Below are positions 23,199 to 34,407 of a stretch of DNA of 64,000 bases, piece by piece. The translations under genes were made by a program, and so were the position numbers. Under the pieces are notes generated by a model that was not told where the DNA came from, ran no database searches, and saw only the letters and a program-made list of their open reading frames with translations. This DNA comes from Entomortierella parvispora (Eukaryota; Mortierellomycota; Mortierellomycetes; Mortierellales; Mortierellaceae), in NCBI GenBank assembly GCA_963573315.1, contig OY752140.1, positions 496,001-560,000 of the forward strand, given 5' to 3'. Positions within the stretch are counted from its first letter, which is position 1, and each line of letters starts with the position of its first letter.

Positions 23199-24218
23199 AT
23201 GTCTGATTTAACTGATCAACAGCAGGCTCTGCTGCAGAACAACTTGCACCTCCAGCAGCAACTCTACTTTCACCAAGAACATCAACTTCAACAACAACCT
23301 TCATCCTCATCCTCTACTCTTGAATACAACAACAATGGAGCTGCCAGTCAAGATAATCAGCATGGTCGAGAAAGACACAGTGTGCCACCCGTGACTTACA
23401 TGGCGAACATGATTGCGAGCCATTTGATGAGGTCGGGCGCCAGTATGTTTGGACGGAGATCGGACGCGAACTGCATCCTACTTGTGGGAACACAACGATA
23501 TTACGTCCATGTTCAAATGCTGGCGGTAAGCGAATGTGTGCTGCACTTGAACTTGCTCAATGCACTTCCTTATTTGGCTCCTTTTGTACCTTGTATTTTG
23601 GACGTGAGAAGGAAGGCGAGGACGGTGGGTGCAACTTGCACAAGAAAAAAAAAAGAGGTTCACAGAGCTGCATAGTTATTGTTACCGGTGTTGTTGGAGC
23701 ATGCAGGATGATCGAAGAGAGGTCCTGGCACCCAGGCGCGCGGAGCACTGGTCTTGGGGGATGAATGGAAACATGCGGCTTTTGTTTGTGTGTGTGTCGT
23801 GTAACCATCGGCCCATTTATTTTCTCTATTGTTTCCGATGCATCAGAGAGCTTTGAGGGCAGAGGGAAAGGAAAATCGACAGAAAGTATGCCGATATTTT
23901 CATACGCGTCAAAGAGGAGTTTCTTTGTCAATTGTTCACGAGTATTGGATGGAATAGAACGACGATGGTTCTTCCCGACCATAAAAGCGACTGCTCTCAT
24001 TCTCCATTCCTTGTCATGTGAGCTGAGGAAAAAAGTGCAAAGGCACGAAAAAAAGATGGGGTGGATAGGACGGATGGAGTCTTCAACAAAACATTCGACG
24101 GTTTCTCCAATCTGATGTGAGAGAACCTGAGAGAAAGACTGTGTGTGGAATACAAACCCTTGTAGGCTAGAACGGACAATCAACACAGATATCTAACTTT
24201 CTCATTCTTCCCGTTGCT

Positions 24219-24249
<31 letters not shown>

Positions 24250-25318
24250 GTCTGTCTCTTTCTCTTTCTCTCTCTGGTGTCTGTTTCCTGAATTCCACTG
24301 TAGTCTCGATCCCCGACATTCCGACGGATCTTTGACGACATGATTGCCAACCAGGCCTGGGGACCTCGTTTTAGTCGTCGAACGGCTACTTTTGATGTCG
24401 CCGAAGGACACGCAGAGGCAGGCTCAGGCCAATCAATATCGAACGCGAAAGAAATGGACGAGGAGAATGGCTCAGAAGGGTCGCAAGATATGGATTGTGA
24501 CGAATGCGACGATGACGAAGAAGACGAATTGGACTATGGAGAGGAAGAGGATGGTGAAGATTTCGACATATATGACGAATTTGGGCAGCCCATAGAATGT
24601 GCGGACGATGACGAAGGTGAAGAGACCCTCGGTCTTCCATCCCTTGGAGACGGCCTGCTCAATGGACATCTTGATCAGTTGAACGAACAAATGGTGCATG
24701 CGTTGCGGATCAAGGACGGTCAGTCAAGTGAAATAGATGAGGCCCACCTGCTGCAAAACCTAGAACGGGGGGCGACAGAGGCCTTGGAAACAGACAATAT
24801 TAACGATCGTTCTTTGCCAGAACTCTCGGTAACATTTGCGGACCCTGAAGGCAGTCGGTTTGACGAGTTGCTGTACTGGGTAATGTCATGCATAGCTCCT
24901 TTTATTGGTTCTCAAAAAACAGTGACATGAGACTCTGGTGCTGACCTTTCTTCTTTCTTCATCAACAAAATAGCTCTATACTGGAGACAGTGATCGATGG
25001 CTAGGGTTCTTCACGGTGGAAAACTACGCATCTATTCTGCAAAACATTCTATTCCTGAATATTGTTACGCGAACAGTGTTAGAGATTTGTCTGACGTATG
25101 AATCGAGGACAAGCGTCCATCTTGGGCTACAAGGAATGGCATTGGCTGTCCTCTGCTATCATCAGCCGGGACAACTGTCGCCCCATCAGCTTTTGCAACG
25201 GCAACAATTTCAACAATTACAAATGCAGCAATCGCACCTCCAACAACAGCAACATCCATATGAGCAAATGCAACAGCAGCTGGAACAAACGGGACAGGCA
25301 GGTCAGGACTGGACTTAA
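23199..25318 (+). CDS. BTB/POZ-domain protein with acidic insertion and Gln-rich ends
   Basis: Likely BTB-fold protein; such proteins often act as cullin-3 adaptors or transcription-related scaffolds, but the function here is not known. Three exons: 23199-23525, 24304-24879 and 24974-25318; 415 residues, phase 0 at both junctions. The BTB core starts with SDANCILLVGTQRYYVHVQM (about residues 88-107), continues over the first splice as ASRSPTFRRIFDDMI, is interrupted by about 165 residues very rich in Asp/Glu (for example DDDEEDELDYGEEEDGED), and resumes with FDELLYWLYTGDSDRWLGFF and NYASILQNILFLN. Both the N-terminus and the C-terminus are glutamine-rich. Intron 1 is 778 bases, the longest in the window, and contains CT repeats. 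Confidence 0.72.
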
Positions 25319-26078
25319 TAGATTATCTACAATAAAAGAAAAGAAAGTATAATATAGACATGCATCGATCCTTGCTATGAGGGGCTGCCTATTGGCCATG
25401 GACGTATGTAGTGGAACCTAACACAGAAGTGATGATGCCTGCAGGCTGTTAATGTGTCTTTTTGAAATGCAACGTCGACTAGTAAAAGGTCTTGACCTAT
25501 TTGAGGGGACAAGGACGTGGTGATTCTCTCTTCGTAGAACATCCGACTGGATCATAAAATAAAAGCTCCGTGTTTTTTGTCCGACTCGATCAGAAACTGT
25601 CAATCTTCAGATCCATCCTTGCGGTCCGTCCTCTCCTAGAGCGAAGTGATCCTGCTTTTGAACGGGCAGCACGTACTCCCAGCGATCAAGTAGGATATTT
25701 CCCTATTGCCGCATGGGCTGCGTCCAACTTACCTTAACTGTCAGGTGGTCGTCGACTTTGAACCGCAATGTCCACTAGTAAAAAGTCATCGCCCACGCGT
25801 GAGACCAAGTTCGTTGAGTGTTCCTCGTCAAGGAGCATCGATCTGGATGATAAAATCGAAAATCCCTTATTTTTCCTATGGTCGTGAAAAAACTCCCGAT
25901 TCTCAGATCCGCCATCGCACTCGAAGTCACCGTAACTGTCAGTGACCCCCAGCTTGAATATCAATGTCGACATCTCAATATTGATAACCCATTGTGTCTC
26001 TATCGCAGATGCTCTGTTCGAAGAGCAGGATCATTTTATTGAGATTTCAAAAGAACTTTCATGAGAACACCGACATTT
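25319..26078. repeat. Intergenic region with degenerate direct repeats
   Basis: Between convergent genes. A block of about 150 bases around 25470-25615 recurs imperfectly at about 25755-25915; both begin with CGACTAGTAAAA or CCACTAGTAAAA and both contain TGGATxATAAAAT and TCAGATCC. A shorter third echo of the unit's start lies at about 25930-25970. On the minus strand the second block is open for 79 codons while the first is interrupted, suggesting decayed coding or element sequence of unknown origin. Confidence 0.5.
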
Positions 26079-28221
26079 TCAGTTGCTTTCCGAGATAAGG
26101 CTCTCAGCACCCGTTTGGACTACCATTCGGGCCAAATACGTGGCCTTGAGGTCCTTGTCTTTTGAAATCTTTCGAGCTAAATCCAGCCATGATGCAACAC
26201 TCAAATCTTGCAATCCGTAGTCCTCCTTTGTCTGATACTCAATCACGAATTCTGGCTTGATGTTATCAGGGTCCTGATTCGCCATTGTGATATTGGACCA
26301 ATATTGAGTGAAACTGAGGGGGTAACCAAAGGTCGAGATAGCGACGGGTTGAGGGTAACGGCCCTTGCGTGGCTTTTTCTTTTTGTCGCCGTCATCATCA
26401 CCATCCCGGTCTCCATCATCGCCGCCCCATGTAGGAAAGTCAGAGTTGTCCCAAGGGAGATCCTTATTCAATTGATCGGCAAAGTATTGCTCCAGTTCCT
26501 GTTGAAAGCGTTCTTCCCTTTGCTCTCGCTCCTCCTCTAGACTCTCAAGCTCGGAGGCGGACTTCTCTTGATTTTTGTTATCGGCACCAAGGAGCTGGTA
26601 TGAGAACACACGCAGCGTGGGGTAATAAGTCGGTACAACTGACGGAGAGACCTGGACAATCGCGTATTTGTTCAGCTTGGCCTTTTTAGGAATGTCGCTG
26701 TACTGTTTCCATAGATCCTCCAGGTAAGTAGTCAGTCCAAGAGGATGGAAAGGGAGGTTGTCCTCCTCCTCTAGGACATCGATCCTGTCAGACACATCTT
26801 CCTCCTCGTCTTCGCCCTCGTCCTCGTCCTCGTCCGTGTCTTCATCGTCCCCACCGTTGGCCATCGTTTCACTTTCGATATCACGGACGTCTTCGAATTC
26901 CTCCTCATCACCCGATAAAGTCTCGACTATCACTGTCTTTCTGGTTCTAGTCGTTGTAGTTGCTGCCGTGGCTTTCTTGGCCTTCTTGCCTTTACCAAGC
27001 AGGAAGAAATGGTCGATATTAGCATGCCCGAACAAATGGCCCACAATTACATCCTGGTACTCAAGTGCCAGTTTGGTATATCGCTTGTAACAGGTAGGGG
27101 AGTACGACTTCTTCTCAGGCGGTACATGGCCCGTTAAGTAAGCAACCATCTTTCGATTCCTCAGAGAAGTCAGCTCTGTTTCCAGCCAATCCATTTGTTC
27201 TGTTCCCGGTTCGTCCTCGTCCTTGCATCCATCTACGGCTGCGTTATGAATGTAGAAATACAATGTGTTCAGGCCAAAGACACTGATCCGGCCGGGAACG
27301 ACTTCTGAAGAATAATAACCACCCCGACGGAAGGTATTGATCTGACTACTTGGGATAAACTCTGACCATATGTCCGAATAGTGTTGAAGGATTGGGTTGG
27401 GACCTGGGTTCATGATGTTGTGGGGGTAGACATCATTGTTGCCGATGGAAGGGACCACTGGGAGTCGACTTCCTGTCTCAGCCGAGATGGGGAAGGCTTC
27501 AAGGAAACGTTTGGCAATGGCATTGTTCATCTGGTTGATCTGGCCCTGGGTTCTCGGATGGGTATTGTCCGAGTCATGTCTAAAATTCAAGAGTTGGAAA
27601 TATGCCCCTCCTTGTCAATTTTTTTTCCCGACAAACAACTTCCAACGGGATCAGTTTATACCAAAATTTGCCTCCTCTTCTCTTTTTTCCTTACCTTGCA
27701 TTGTCACCGGTCCAAACGACAAAATCGACATTGTCAGCCAGGTTCTGGTCAATCCAATCAAACGTGGCATTCGCGAGGGCAAATGGGCTGTCGCAGATAG
27801 TGTTGGGTGCGCCATAGAATCCGCCCACGCCCACAGGCACGGTCGTACCATCATCGAAAGTCATTGATGACAAGACGGACAAAGAGGCAAGGCCTGGACG
27901 TTGTTTGTTCATCTCCTTCAGGGCGTCTGGACTATCAACGGCCGCGTGGCAAGAGGATGCAACTGCGGCACCGTCCACGTAATGTTCATCGGGGTGGATA
28001 TCCGTGATTTGCAGGAAGCGACCATGAAGGGGTTTGGAAACAGGGACGGCAGAAGCAACGGCAGCCACAGTGGCAGTATGAGCAGACAGGATACAGGTCG
28101 CCACAGCAACGGAGCAGAGCAGAATCTTCCTGTGGATCGATCTTTCTGGACGGGAGGCTTCCGCGTCCCGGCCTTTTGAACTGGGTCTGAAACGCGTTGT
28201 TCCTGCCTTTTGGGTGTGCAT
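26079..28221 (-). CDS. ppn1: Endopolyphosphatase, Ppn1-like calcineurin-type phosphoesterase
   Basis: Vacuolar endopolyphosphatase that cleaves inorganic polyphosphate chains. Two exons, 28221-27695 and 27579-26079, 675 residues, phase 2 junction inside the GDNAR-HD metal motif. Type II membrane topology: basic N-terminus, one signal anchor at about residues 33-58, then the lumenal catalytic domain. All metallophosphoesterase blocks are visible: TDIHPD (Asp74, His76), WTGDNAR-HDSD, GNNDVYP, GHVPP and GHLFGHANID. A highly acidic insertion (DEDTDEDEDEGEDEEED) sits in the middle of the protein, as in other fungal Ppn1 proteins. The first ATG in frame (MHTQKAG) is chosen; the open frame extends further upstream only through a TTG. 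Confidence 0.92.
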
Positions 28222-29046
28222 TGGTGATAAGGGACTGGCCGTATTTCGTGGCAAACAAAAAGTAGGTTTGAGCCGGGGGGGATGGATGGATGGATGGACG
28301 GAGGAATGGATGATGAAAGAAGAGAAGGAAGGAGGAGAGTAAGAGGGAATTCAATTCCGATGAGAGAAGGAGAAGGAGAAAACCCGACGGACGGACGAGA
28401 GCCTGCCCCCTCTCTGTTTGTTGCAGTCCGGCGGGTGCCTTCCATGGCTGCATGGTGCCGTCAGCTCTTTTGTCCGTGTCCGTGTCTATGTGTGTGTCCA
28501 GGTTGGATATCTCCAGGATCGCGGTCGACTCCTTCGCTCAATGTCTTTACCAATGCCGATGCCATCGACCTTGTCCATCTCCATCCTCATCCTCATCATC
28601 CTCAGCTGCCGCCGCGGAGAAGCTCCAGTCCAGCCTTGCCCCCCGTTCCTGTCCTGTTTTGAAGATACAGTACAAAAAAACAAATAAAAAAAAATGAGAG
28701 CACACAAACAGGGTCATCGCCCTCTTTTCTTGTTTTTTTGTCGTGTGCCAGAAAAAAGCGCATTTGGACATGTGCTTTTTCCAGTCGTCCTGACTTGGCT
28801 GTCGCCATGGCGCCAGTTAGTTCAAACGGATGTGGTGCAGACTACACACAATTGAGAGAATAACTACGGCGACCGTCATGTCATCTAGCCTTCACTTTTT
28901 TCAGGACAGGACTGACCACCTTTCATGTTTAATCTGTGAAAGGGGTCCTAGCGGATTGTAGCACGGATCCTCAGTGTCAAGGCGAACCGACCAATCTGCC
29001 GAGAGTCGCCTCTCAATCCTGCTACTACTGTCAATCATCGGCTTTA
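28222..29046. other. Intergenic region upstream of ppn1
   Basis: Presumed ppn1 promoter and 3' flank of the F-box gene. A short GGATGGAT repeat lies at about 28279-28300. No gene seen. Confidence 0.5.
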
Positions 29047-30918
29047 TTATTTACTAAACTGAACCTTAGGCCACTTACGATGAAGATAAACCTCAGGTTG
29101 CTCGATTCGTGGGTCATAGGTTGTCTTGAAGGGTGCGGTGCCTTGTTCGCTTCCTTCCTTTTCGCGTTCTTCTTGAGAACCCCTCGCACTCGAAACCAAT
29201 GCCTTGGCCACATCTACGCGAATTGTCCCAGTAACTTTGCAAAGTCGTGGCCAATGCTCCATCATCCATTCCACTTCCTCAACTGTCAACCGGTGATCCA
29301 TACAACTGAAGTTGAACACCCTCAAATTCTTCAGCGTTTTCAATTGACCCAATCCTGACTGGAGTGTCAACGACAATGTCTGTCTCCGAAACCAAGTCGA
29401 CATATCATAGCCACCAAGACTGAGAGTCTGCAAATCTGTCAAAAGTGCCAATTGCTGATACACGAGCCATTCGTCCGAGGTCGACTGTGCCTGGAGGTTC
29501 TCAGACGATCTGTTGACTTCCTGAACGCTGACTTGCAGAAATTCTAATCCAAGACAGACCCAGGTCGACGATATGGCCTCTCCTGATGACCACTGCCCTT
29601 GTTCCGCGACAATAGTTGGTGCTGTTGGGCTGAGCCACGCTGTTGTTGATCTTGCTGCGAGTACTCCGGCAGCAATGACTTCAGCTTGGATGACAGTGGC
29701 CTGGAATCGCCTCAGTCGTCTACAGCTGCACAAAAGTTTCTGGACCCACAGACTGCGATCGGTGATTGGACCTGATACAGCCGACACGTCTAAATCCTGT
29801 AATTTGTCCCTCAGTACCGACACCGTTCCTGTCAATTGCTCCAACGTCAGTTGGTCCATGTTTGTCCTTTGCAGATCGAGAATAGTCAAGTGCGGGAGAA
29901 CTTTCAAAAGAGCTGCTATCTCCCGATCCGTTAGACTTGACCACGAAACATCCAACTTTGTGATCCAAGGACAGGCTATCTCCAACCGCATCCTCGTCAG
30001 TTCCTCCTCCTCCTCTTTCTCAAAAGGCTTCTGACTCTCCAAGGGCTGTAAACGAAGGTCAGTCAGGTACTGACATTGCCGCACGAGCCGCAACGTACCT
30101 AAGAGGGAGCTTGTGCCACCGTCCTCTGACCCAATGGTGGAGCCTTGAATAAATAGTTGCCGTAAGTTGTAAAACACGTCCTGGTCCTGTAGGGGACTCT
30201 GGAGCTGTGTACCCTCGAGAAGCAAGATCGATACTCGATGTACAATTCCATAAAACCGAGAGAGCAGCTTTTGGGTCCTGACCTTGGCGGCGGTAATATC
30301 TGAAGGGCTCAGGCTTTCCACAACAGCGTTCGAGGTTCTCTTGACTAGGAGCCGCCGTTCATGTTCCAGAAGCACAGGATCCTGAATCTTGAAAGACCAC
30401 AGCTCCAGATGGCTTAGGAATCGACATTCTTCCAGGACAGAGATGATCTGATCCAACGAGGGGAGAGCCTCTCTATTACTCCTATTATCCATTTGGATGA
30501 CCAAAGCCTGAAGTGTATCCTTGTTTTGTTGGAGTAAGGGCAGCTCTTTGTTGGTTAGATCAAGGATCTCCAGTCGTGTAAGCTGAGAGCATGTTGGGAT
30601 CAAGGACGAGAGATATGGACTGAAATTCCTGCTGCCAATTGATCGGATTAGTGGGGCGTGTTTCTTGAGGATGGCAGGGTCGGGGAAGTGTTTGCGCTGG
30701 CTGGTTTGCCTACGCCAATGGGTACCAGGTAAGGAGAGGGTATGCCACAGCAACGGAAGGAGCTGAGTATTCCATGAGCGGGAGACAACAAGACAACTCA
30801 AAAAGTCATTGCGAGCGAGGTGTTTGCTGACAGCAGTGAGAATCTCTGGTACATCCAGCGCTGCATGTGATTCCTGTTCTTGATCTTGCACGTCGTCCAG
30901 GTCCTGTTCCCAATGCAT
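29047..30918 (-). CDS. F-box/LRR-type protein 1
   Basis: Intronless, 623 residues. An F-box-like segment occupies about residues 22-65 (DVPEILTAVSKHLARNDFLS ... VVSRSWNTQLLPLLWHTLS), followed by degenerate leucine-rich repeats to the end, for example LTRLEILDLTNKELPLLQQN and LPHLTILDLQRTNMDQLTLE. Such proteins recruit substrates to SCF ubiquitin ligases through Skp1; the substrate is unknown. Large F-box/LRR families are typical of some zygomycete-grade fungi. The start codon MHWEQ lies 126 bases from the outer end of the left MFS repeat arm. It shares architecture and a C-terminal SGLGxLKTLxxL motif with the F-box gene at 42672-44282. Confidence 0.78.
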   Translation of the reverse strand: MHWEQDLDDVQDQEQESHAALDVPEILTAVSKHLARNDFLSCLVVSRSWNTQLLPLLWHTLSLPGTHWRRQTSQRKHFPDPAILKKHAPLIRSIGSRNFSPYLSSLIPTCSQLTRLEILDLTNKELPLLQQNKDTLQALVIQMDNRSNREALPSLDQIISVLEECRFLSHLELWSFKIQDPVLLEHERRLLVKRTSNAVVESLSPSDITAAKVRTQKLLSRFYGIVHRVSILLLEGTQLQSPLQDQDVFYNLRQLFIQGSTIGSEDGGTSSLLGTLRLVRQCQYLTDLRLQPLESQKPFEKEEEEELTRMRLEIACPWITKLDVSWSSLTDREIAALLKVLPHLTILDLQRTNMDQLTLEQLTGTVSVLRDKLQDLDVSAVSGPITDRSLWVQKLLCSCRRLRRFQATVIQAEVIAAGVLAARSTTAWLSPTAPTIVAEQGQWSSGEAISSTWVCLGLEFLQVSVQEVNRSSENLQAQSTSDEWLVYQQLALLTDLQTLSLGGYDMSTWFRRQTLSLTLQSGLGQLKTLKNLRVFNFSCMDHRLTVEEVEWMMEHWPRLCKVTGTIRVDVAKALVSSARGSQEEREKEGSEQGTAPFKTTYDPRIEQPEVYLHRKWPKVQFSK

Positions 30919-32210
30919 GCGTGATGGTGGAAACGATGGAAGGTTTTCAAGGGTGACACGACACGGCTACAACGCCACGAATGATAAAAATAACTTTTCT
31001 TGGATAGTTTGTTAAAGGTTTTTGTACTCAAGACATTTCACTGCCAGTTGGACAGATCATTCTCCATGGGCCGAAGATCCCGGTGTCAGAATCGTGAACC
31101 GCGTAAGGGAATATAAATCCCGCCAGTACAATTGGCCGGCAAAACAGCTATCCCGCACCGCCAAAGCGAATCATCTTGAGATTTTTGGACTTTTGGCCAA
31201 TTTCCTGTGGACGTCCTGTGGCCATTGTTTGCCCAGATGAGGGTGGGGTACTATTGATGACGCAGAGTGTCAAGCCCATTCATTATTCATCATCTCTGTC
31301 TTTTCATTCAATAGTTTCAATACCCTGCTTTTGTTTTGCGATGACTTTTGTTCTGCGATGACTAAAGAGGTTGGACACGCCTACACGTCTGCTTGGCACG
31401 CCAATACAACTTTGTTCACCAATTGGGGTCGCATGTACCTCTGGACGGGTAAGCTCTAGGGCCTTCCGAGGTAATACCATGCTTCCGTGTCGAGTCGAGA
31501 TAATAAGATGACAAGATAACAGAGGGCTGATCTGCTTTCGCACGTTTGTGGTATGCGTCTTCAAACTCCACGAAAATGGAAGCTGGCGCCCTGAGGTGTT
31601 TCAATTCAAAGAGGTCGACGACTCATTGGGCCACGCAACTGACACCGATTTCCTTTGAAGGTCTTTGAGGAGAGGACAGCTCAGCTGGAGTGCGGAGGGA
31701 GGATGACAGAGACAGGACAGGCCCAGGCTGACCAGGATGTAGATCATTACATAGGAGGAACAGAAGAGGGACGACAATCTATGGCCGTCAATCTATGGCC
31801 GTCATTGAGAAAAAGACTGGAAGAAACAGAAGCCGCGGGCTAGAATGTTTTTTTTTTTCGTTTGTTCGCCAACAGCCAGGGTTGACATCAGAGGAGGCGC
31901 ACACAGAGGCAAGAGGATGACAGAGCAAAAAAGGGAAAAGGACAAGAGTGCCACAGCAACTCTATTGCGGATATACATTCTCCAGCAGCTCACGGCCCTT
32001 GGAGGGACGTTGAGATCCTTTTTTGGCTCTGTTGCAGCGCGCGTCTTTAATTAGGAATTTTTTCTCCTTTGTCTCTCACATTCAGGTTTTTGGTCGTCGA
32101 CCTGAGCTGTGCGGACAAATTTCTCTGCATCATTGGTCAGATCTCGCCCCTTCAAAACCTGCCCTGAGCGGGCCTCCGGAATAATAGAGATTCCATCCAC
32201 GCGAGATTTG

Positions 32211-32218
32211 TATAAAAG
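32211..32218 (+). promoter_or_regulatory. TATA box of MFS gene, left copy
   Basis: TATAAAAG, 194 bases upstream of the ATG at 32412 and followed by a CT-rich leader. Conserved exactly in the inverted copy. Confidence 0.5.
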
Positions 32219-32411
32219 GAACTGCCCCCACACCCTACCTTCTCTCTCCATCCTCATTCTTCTCTTGCTCTTTCTCGCTCACATTCGCTTCCTCACCCAC
32301 ACTCGCAGATAGATATCCCCCGATCTTGGACCTTCAATTGCTTGCTCCGCATCACTCCCTCTAATATAGTCAACATCAGGAACACTCTTTCACATCCACA
32401 ACCCTATCACA

Positions 32412-34079
32412 ATGACCTCTGTAGAAAGCACCACAGTTGTCGTAGAGAAGGTCGCTAACGACTCTGCCATCGTCCTCGACACCGTCTCCATCGCTTCAAG
32501 CCAAACCGTCAACACCAACGGTCAACTCGACCCTGGTCCTCCTCTGATCATGGATCAAGAAGTAGTCACCCTTCCCTTCCGCGAGCTCATGGTTGTCTTT
32601 GTTGGTCTCATGCTTGGAGTCTTCCTGTCGTCCCTCGATCAGACCATCGTCTCGGTCTGCACCACCAAGATTGCCAATGAATTCAATTCCCTTCGCGATA
32701 TCCCTTGGGTTACCACAGCCTACCTCCTCACCTCGACCTCTTTCCAGCCTATGTACGGAAAGGGATGTGATATCTTTGGCCGCAAAGCCACCTTCCTGTT
32801 TGCCATCACTGTCTTCTTGGTCGGCTCTGCTCTCTGCGGTGCTGCTCAGAACATGACCTGGATAATTGTCGCTCGCGGTGTTGCTGGTGTCGGTGCTGCC
32901 GGCATCATGAGCACTGTCATGATCATCATCACCGATCTTGTCTCCCTCCGCGATCGTGGCAAGTACCAGGGTATCATTGGATCCGTCTTTGGTTTCTCTT
33001 CTGTCATCGGTCCTCTTCTCGGCGGTGTCTTTGTTGACAAGGCCTCTTGGCGCTGGGCCTTCTTCATCAACTTGCCCATTGGTGTCATTACCATCATCAC
33101 CGTCATCAAGGTCTTGCACTTGCCCCACGCCATGGGTTCGCTCAAGGAAAAGATTGGCCGCGTCGATTTCTTGGGTGCCTTGACCTTGATCAGCGGTCTT
33201 GTCTTGATTCTCTTGCCTTTGAACTGGGGTGGTTCGACCTACGCCTGGAACTCGGGTATTGTCATTGGCATGTTCTGTGCCGGTGTCGTTGTCCTTGGTT
33301 TGTTCTTGCTCATCGAGTGGAAGCAGGCCGCCGAGCCCATCATCCCCTTCCGCCTCTTTGCCACCCGTACCAACTGCGCCGTCTTTGCCACCTGTTTCTT
33401 CTTGGGCATGGGATTCTTTAGCATCATGTTCTTCATGCCCTTGTACTTCCAGGTTGTCCGTCAAGAAACCGCTACTTCTGCAGGTCTCGAGTTGTTGCCC
33501 TTGGTTGTTGGCCTGTTGATGGCTTCGATTGGCTCTGGTTTCTTGGTCACCAAGTGGGGTCAGTACCGCCCCTTCATCTGGATCGGACTCACTCTTGCCA
33601 CCATTGGCACCGGTCTCTTGTCTCTCCTCACGGTTGAGTCGGGCCGTGGCATGGAGATTGGATTCCTGTTCATCATCGGTCTTGGTATCGGATTCTCCTT
33701 GCAGACCACAGTTCTGGCTATCCAGTCCTCGGTCGCCACCAAGGATATCGCAGTTGCCACTGCCAACGCCACTTTCTTCCGAACGGTCGGCTCAGTCTTC
33801 GGCGTCGCTATTGCTGGCACCGTCTTCAACAACGGAGTCAAGAACAATCTCGCACCTTTGATTGCCTTGAATTCTGAGGTGGCCCAGGTGATCTCGGACT
33901 CGTACCTGGCTCCCAAGTTTGGTGCCGAGATGGAGGCCCAGATCTTGTCGGCTTATATGATGGCGTTGCGATCGGCCTTCCATGTCTGTATCCCTTTCAT
34001 GGGCCTGGGCCTCTTGTGCAGTTTGATGATTGGAGCGCACAAGCTTCGCAAGTCGGCTGGTCCTACTCCCATGGAGTAA
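32412..34079 (+). CDS. MFS drug/proton antiporter, DHA2-like (14 TM), left copy
   Basis: Intronless plasma- or vacuolar-membrane transporter of 555 residues from the major facilitator superfamily. A hydrophilic N-terminus of about 60 residues is followed by around 14 membrane segments. Motif D region LSSLDQTIVSV, motif A GKGCDIFGRK and the antiporter motif C region FSSVIGPLLGGVFVDKASWR place it with DHA2-type drug:H+ antiporters and related basic-amino-acid or siderophore exporters; the substrate is not predictable. The ATG follows a TATA box and a pyrimidine-rich leader, and the hydrophilic start agrees with family members. The protein is identical to the copy at 44564-46231. Lack of introns contrasts with most neighbours but is also seen in the nearby F-box and Ant1-like genes. 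Confidence 0.95.
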   Translation: MTSVESTTVVVEKVANDSAIVLDTVSIASSQTVNTNGQLDPGPPLIMDQEVVTLPFRELMVVFVGLMLGVFLSSLDQTIVSVCTTKIANEFNSLRDIPWVTTAYLLTSTSFQPMYGKGCDIFGRKATFLFAITVFLVGSALCGAAQNMTWIIVARGVAGVGAAGIMSTVMIIITDLVSLRDRGKYQGIIGSVFGFSSVIGPLLGGVFVDKASWRWAFFINLPIGVITIITVIKVLHLPHAMGSLKEKIGRVDFLGALTLISGLVLILLPLNWGGSTYAWNSGIVIGMFCAGVVVLGLFLLIEWKQAAEPIIPFRLFATRTNCAVFATCFFLGMGFFSIMFFMPLYFQVVRQETATSAGLELLPLVVGLLMASIGSGFLVTKWGQYRPFIWIGLTLATIGTGLLSLLTVESGRGMEIGFLFIIGLGIGFSLQTTVLAIQSSVATKDIAVATANATFFRTVGSVFGVAIAGTVFNNGVKNNLAPLIALNSEVAQVISDSYLAPKFGAEMEAQILSAYMMALRSAFHVCIPFMGLGLLCSLMIGAHKLRKSAGPTPME

Positions 34080-34407
34080 AACTCCATTTATGAGTCAAGT
34101 CAGCAAAACACAGCATCTCCACTTGTACAATAGTTTCCTCCTCTAATTGACCCCCACCCCACCTCATGCATCTATCACATGTATCATACCCTATTTTCAT
34201 GACACTACAACGCAATAAAAATCAACCATAATCAAAACAAAAGACTGCAATTGCTTCTTGATCGACATCGCCTGTGAACTACGCAGGTGTACTTCTGTTC
34301 GTTCCAACCTTGCAAAAGACGAAGAGGACACGGTCAAAATATCACACAGAAAATAAATACATATGACGATGCGTGAGATTTTTAATGCAAAATAGGGGAT
34401 ATATATC
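34080..34407. other. Convergent 3' intergenic region
   Basis: Contains the last 122 bases of the left repeat arm and the 3' ends of the MFS gene and the Nop13-like gene. Nothing else is seen. Confidence 0.5.

Larger units (their letters stand above)
31044..34201 (+). repeat. Left arm of 3.16-kb inverted duplication
   Basis: Starts at CCAGTTGGAC (31044) and ends at TTTTCATG (34201). The reverse complement is found at 44442-47600. The arm contains a 1.37-kb upstream region, the whole MFS gene and about 120 bases of 3' flank. Base differences are few: three silent changes in the CDS near 33750-33801, scattered single changes upstream, and a denser cluster in the outermost 130 bases. The 14-base unit CTATGGCCGTCAAT is duplicated in both arms (about 31781-31805), so that small duplication predates the copying. 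Confidence 0.95.

Noticed and set aside
32496-33464. 322-codon open frame antisense to the MFS gene (repeated at 45179-46147)
   Set aside because: It mirrors the codon bias of a highly biased transporter gene, is extremely hydrophilic and repetitive, and has no domain; its duplication simply follows the repeat arms.
31044-34201. Inverted arms as a DNA transposon pair
   Set aside because: No transposase, no terminal inverted repeats within an arm and no target duplication; the only gene is a cellular-type transporter.
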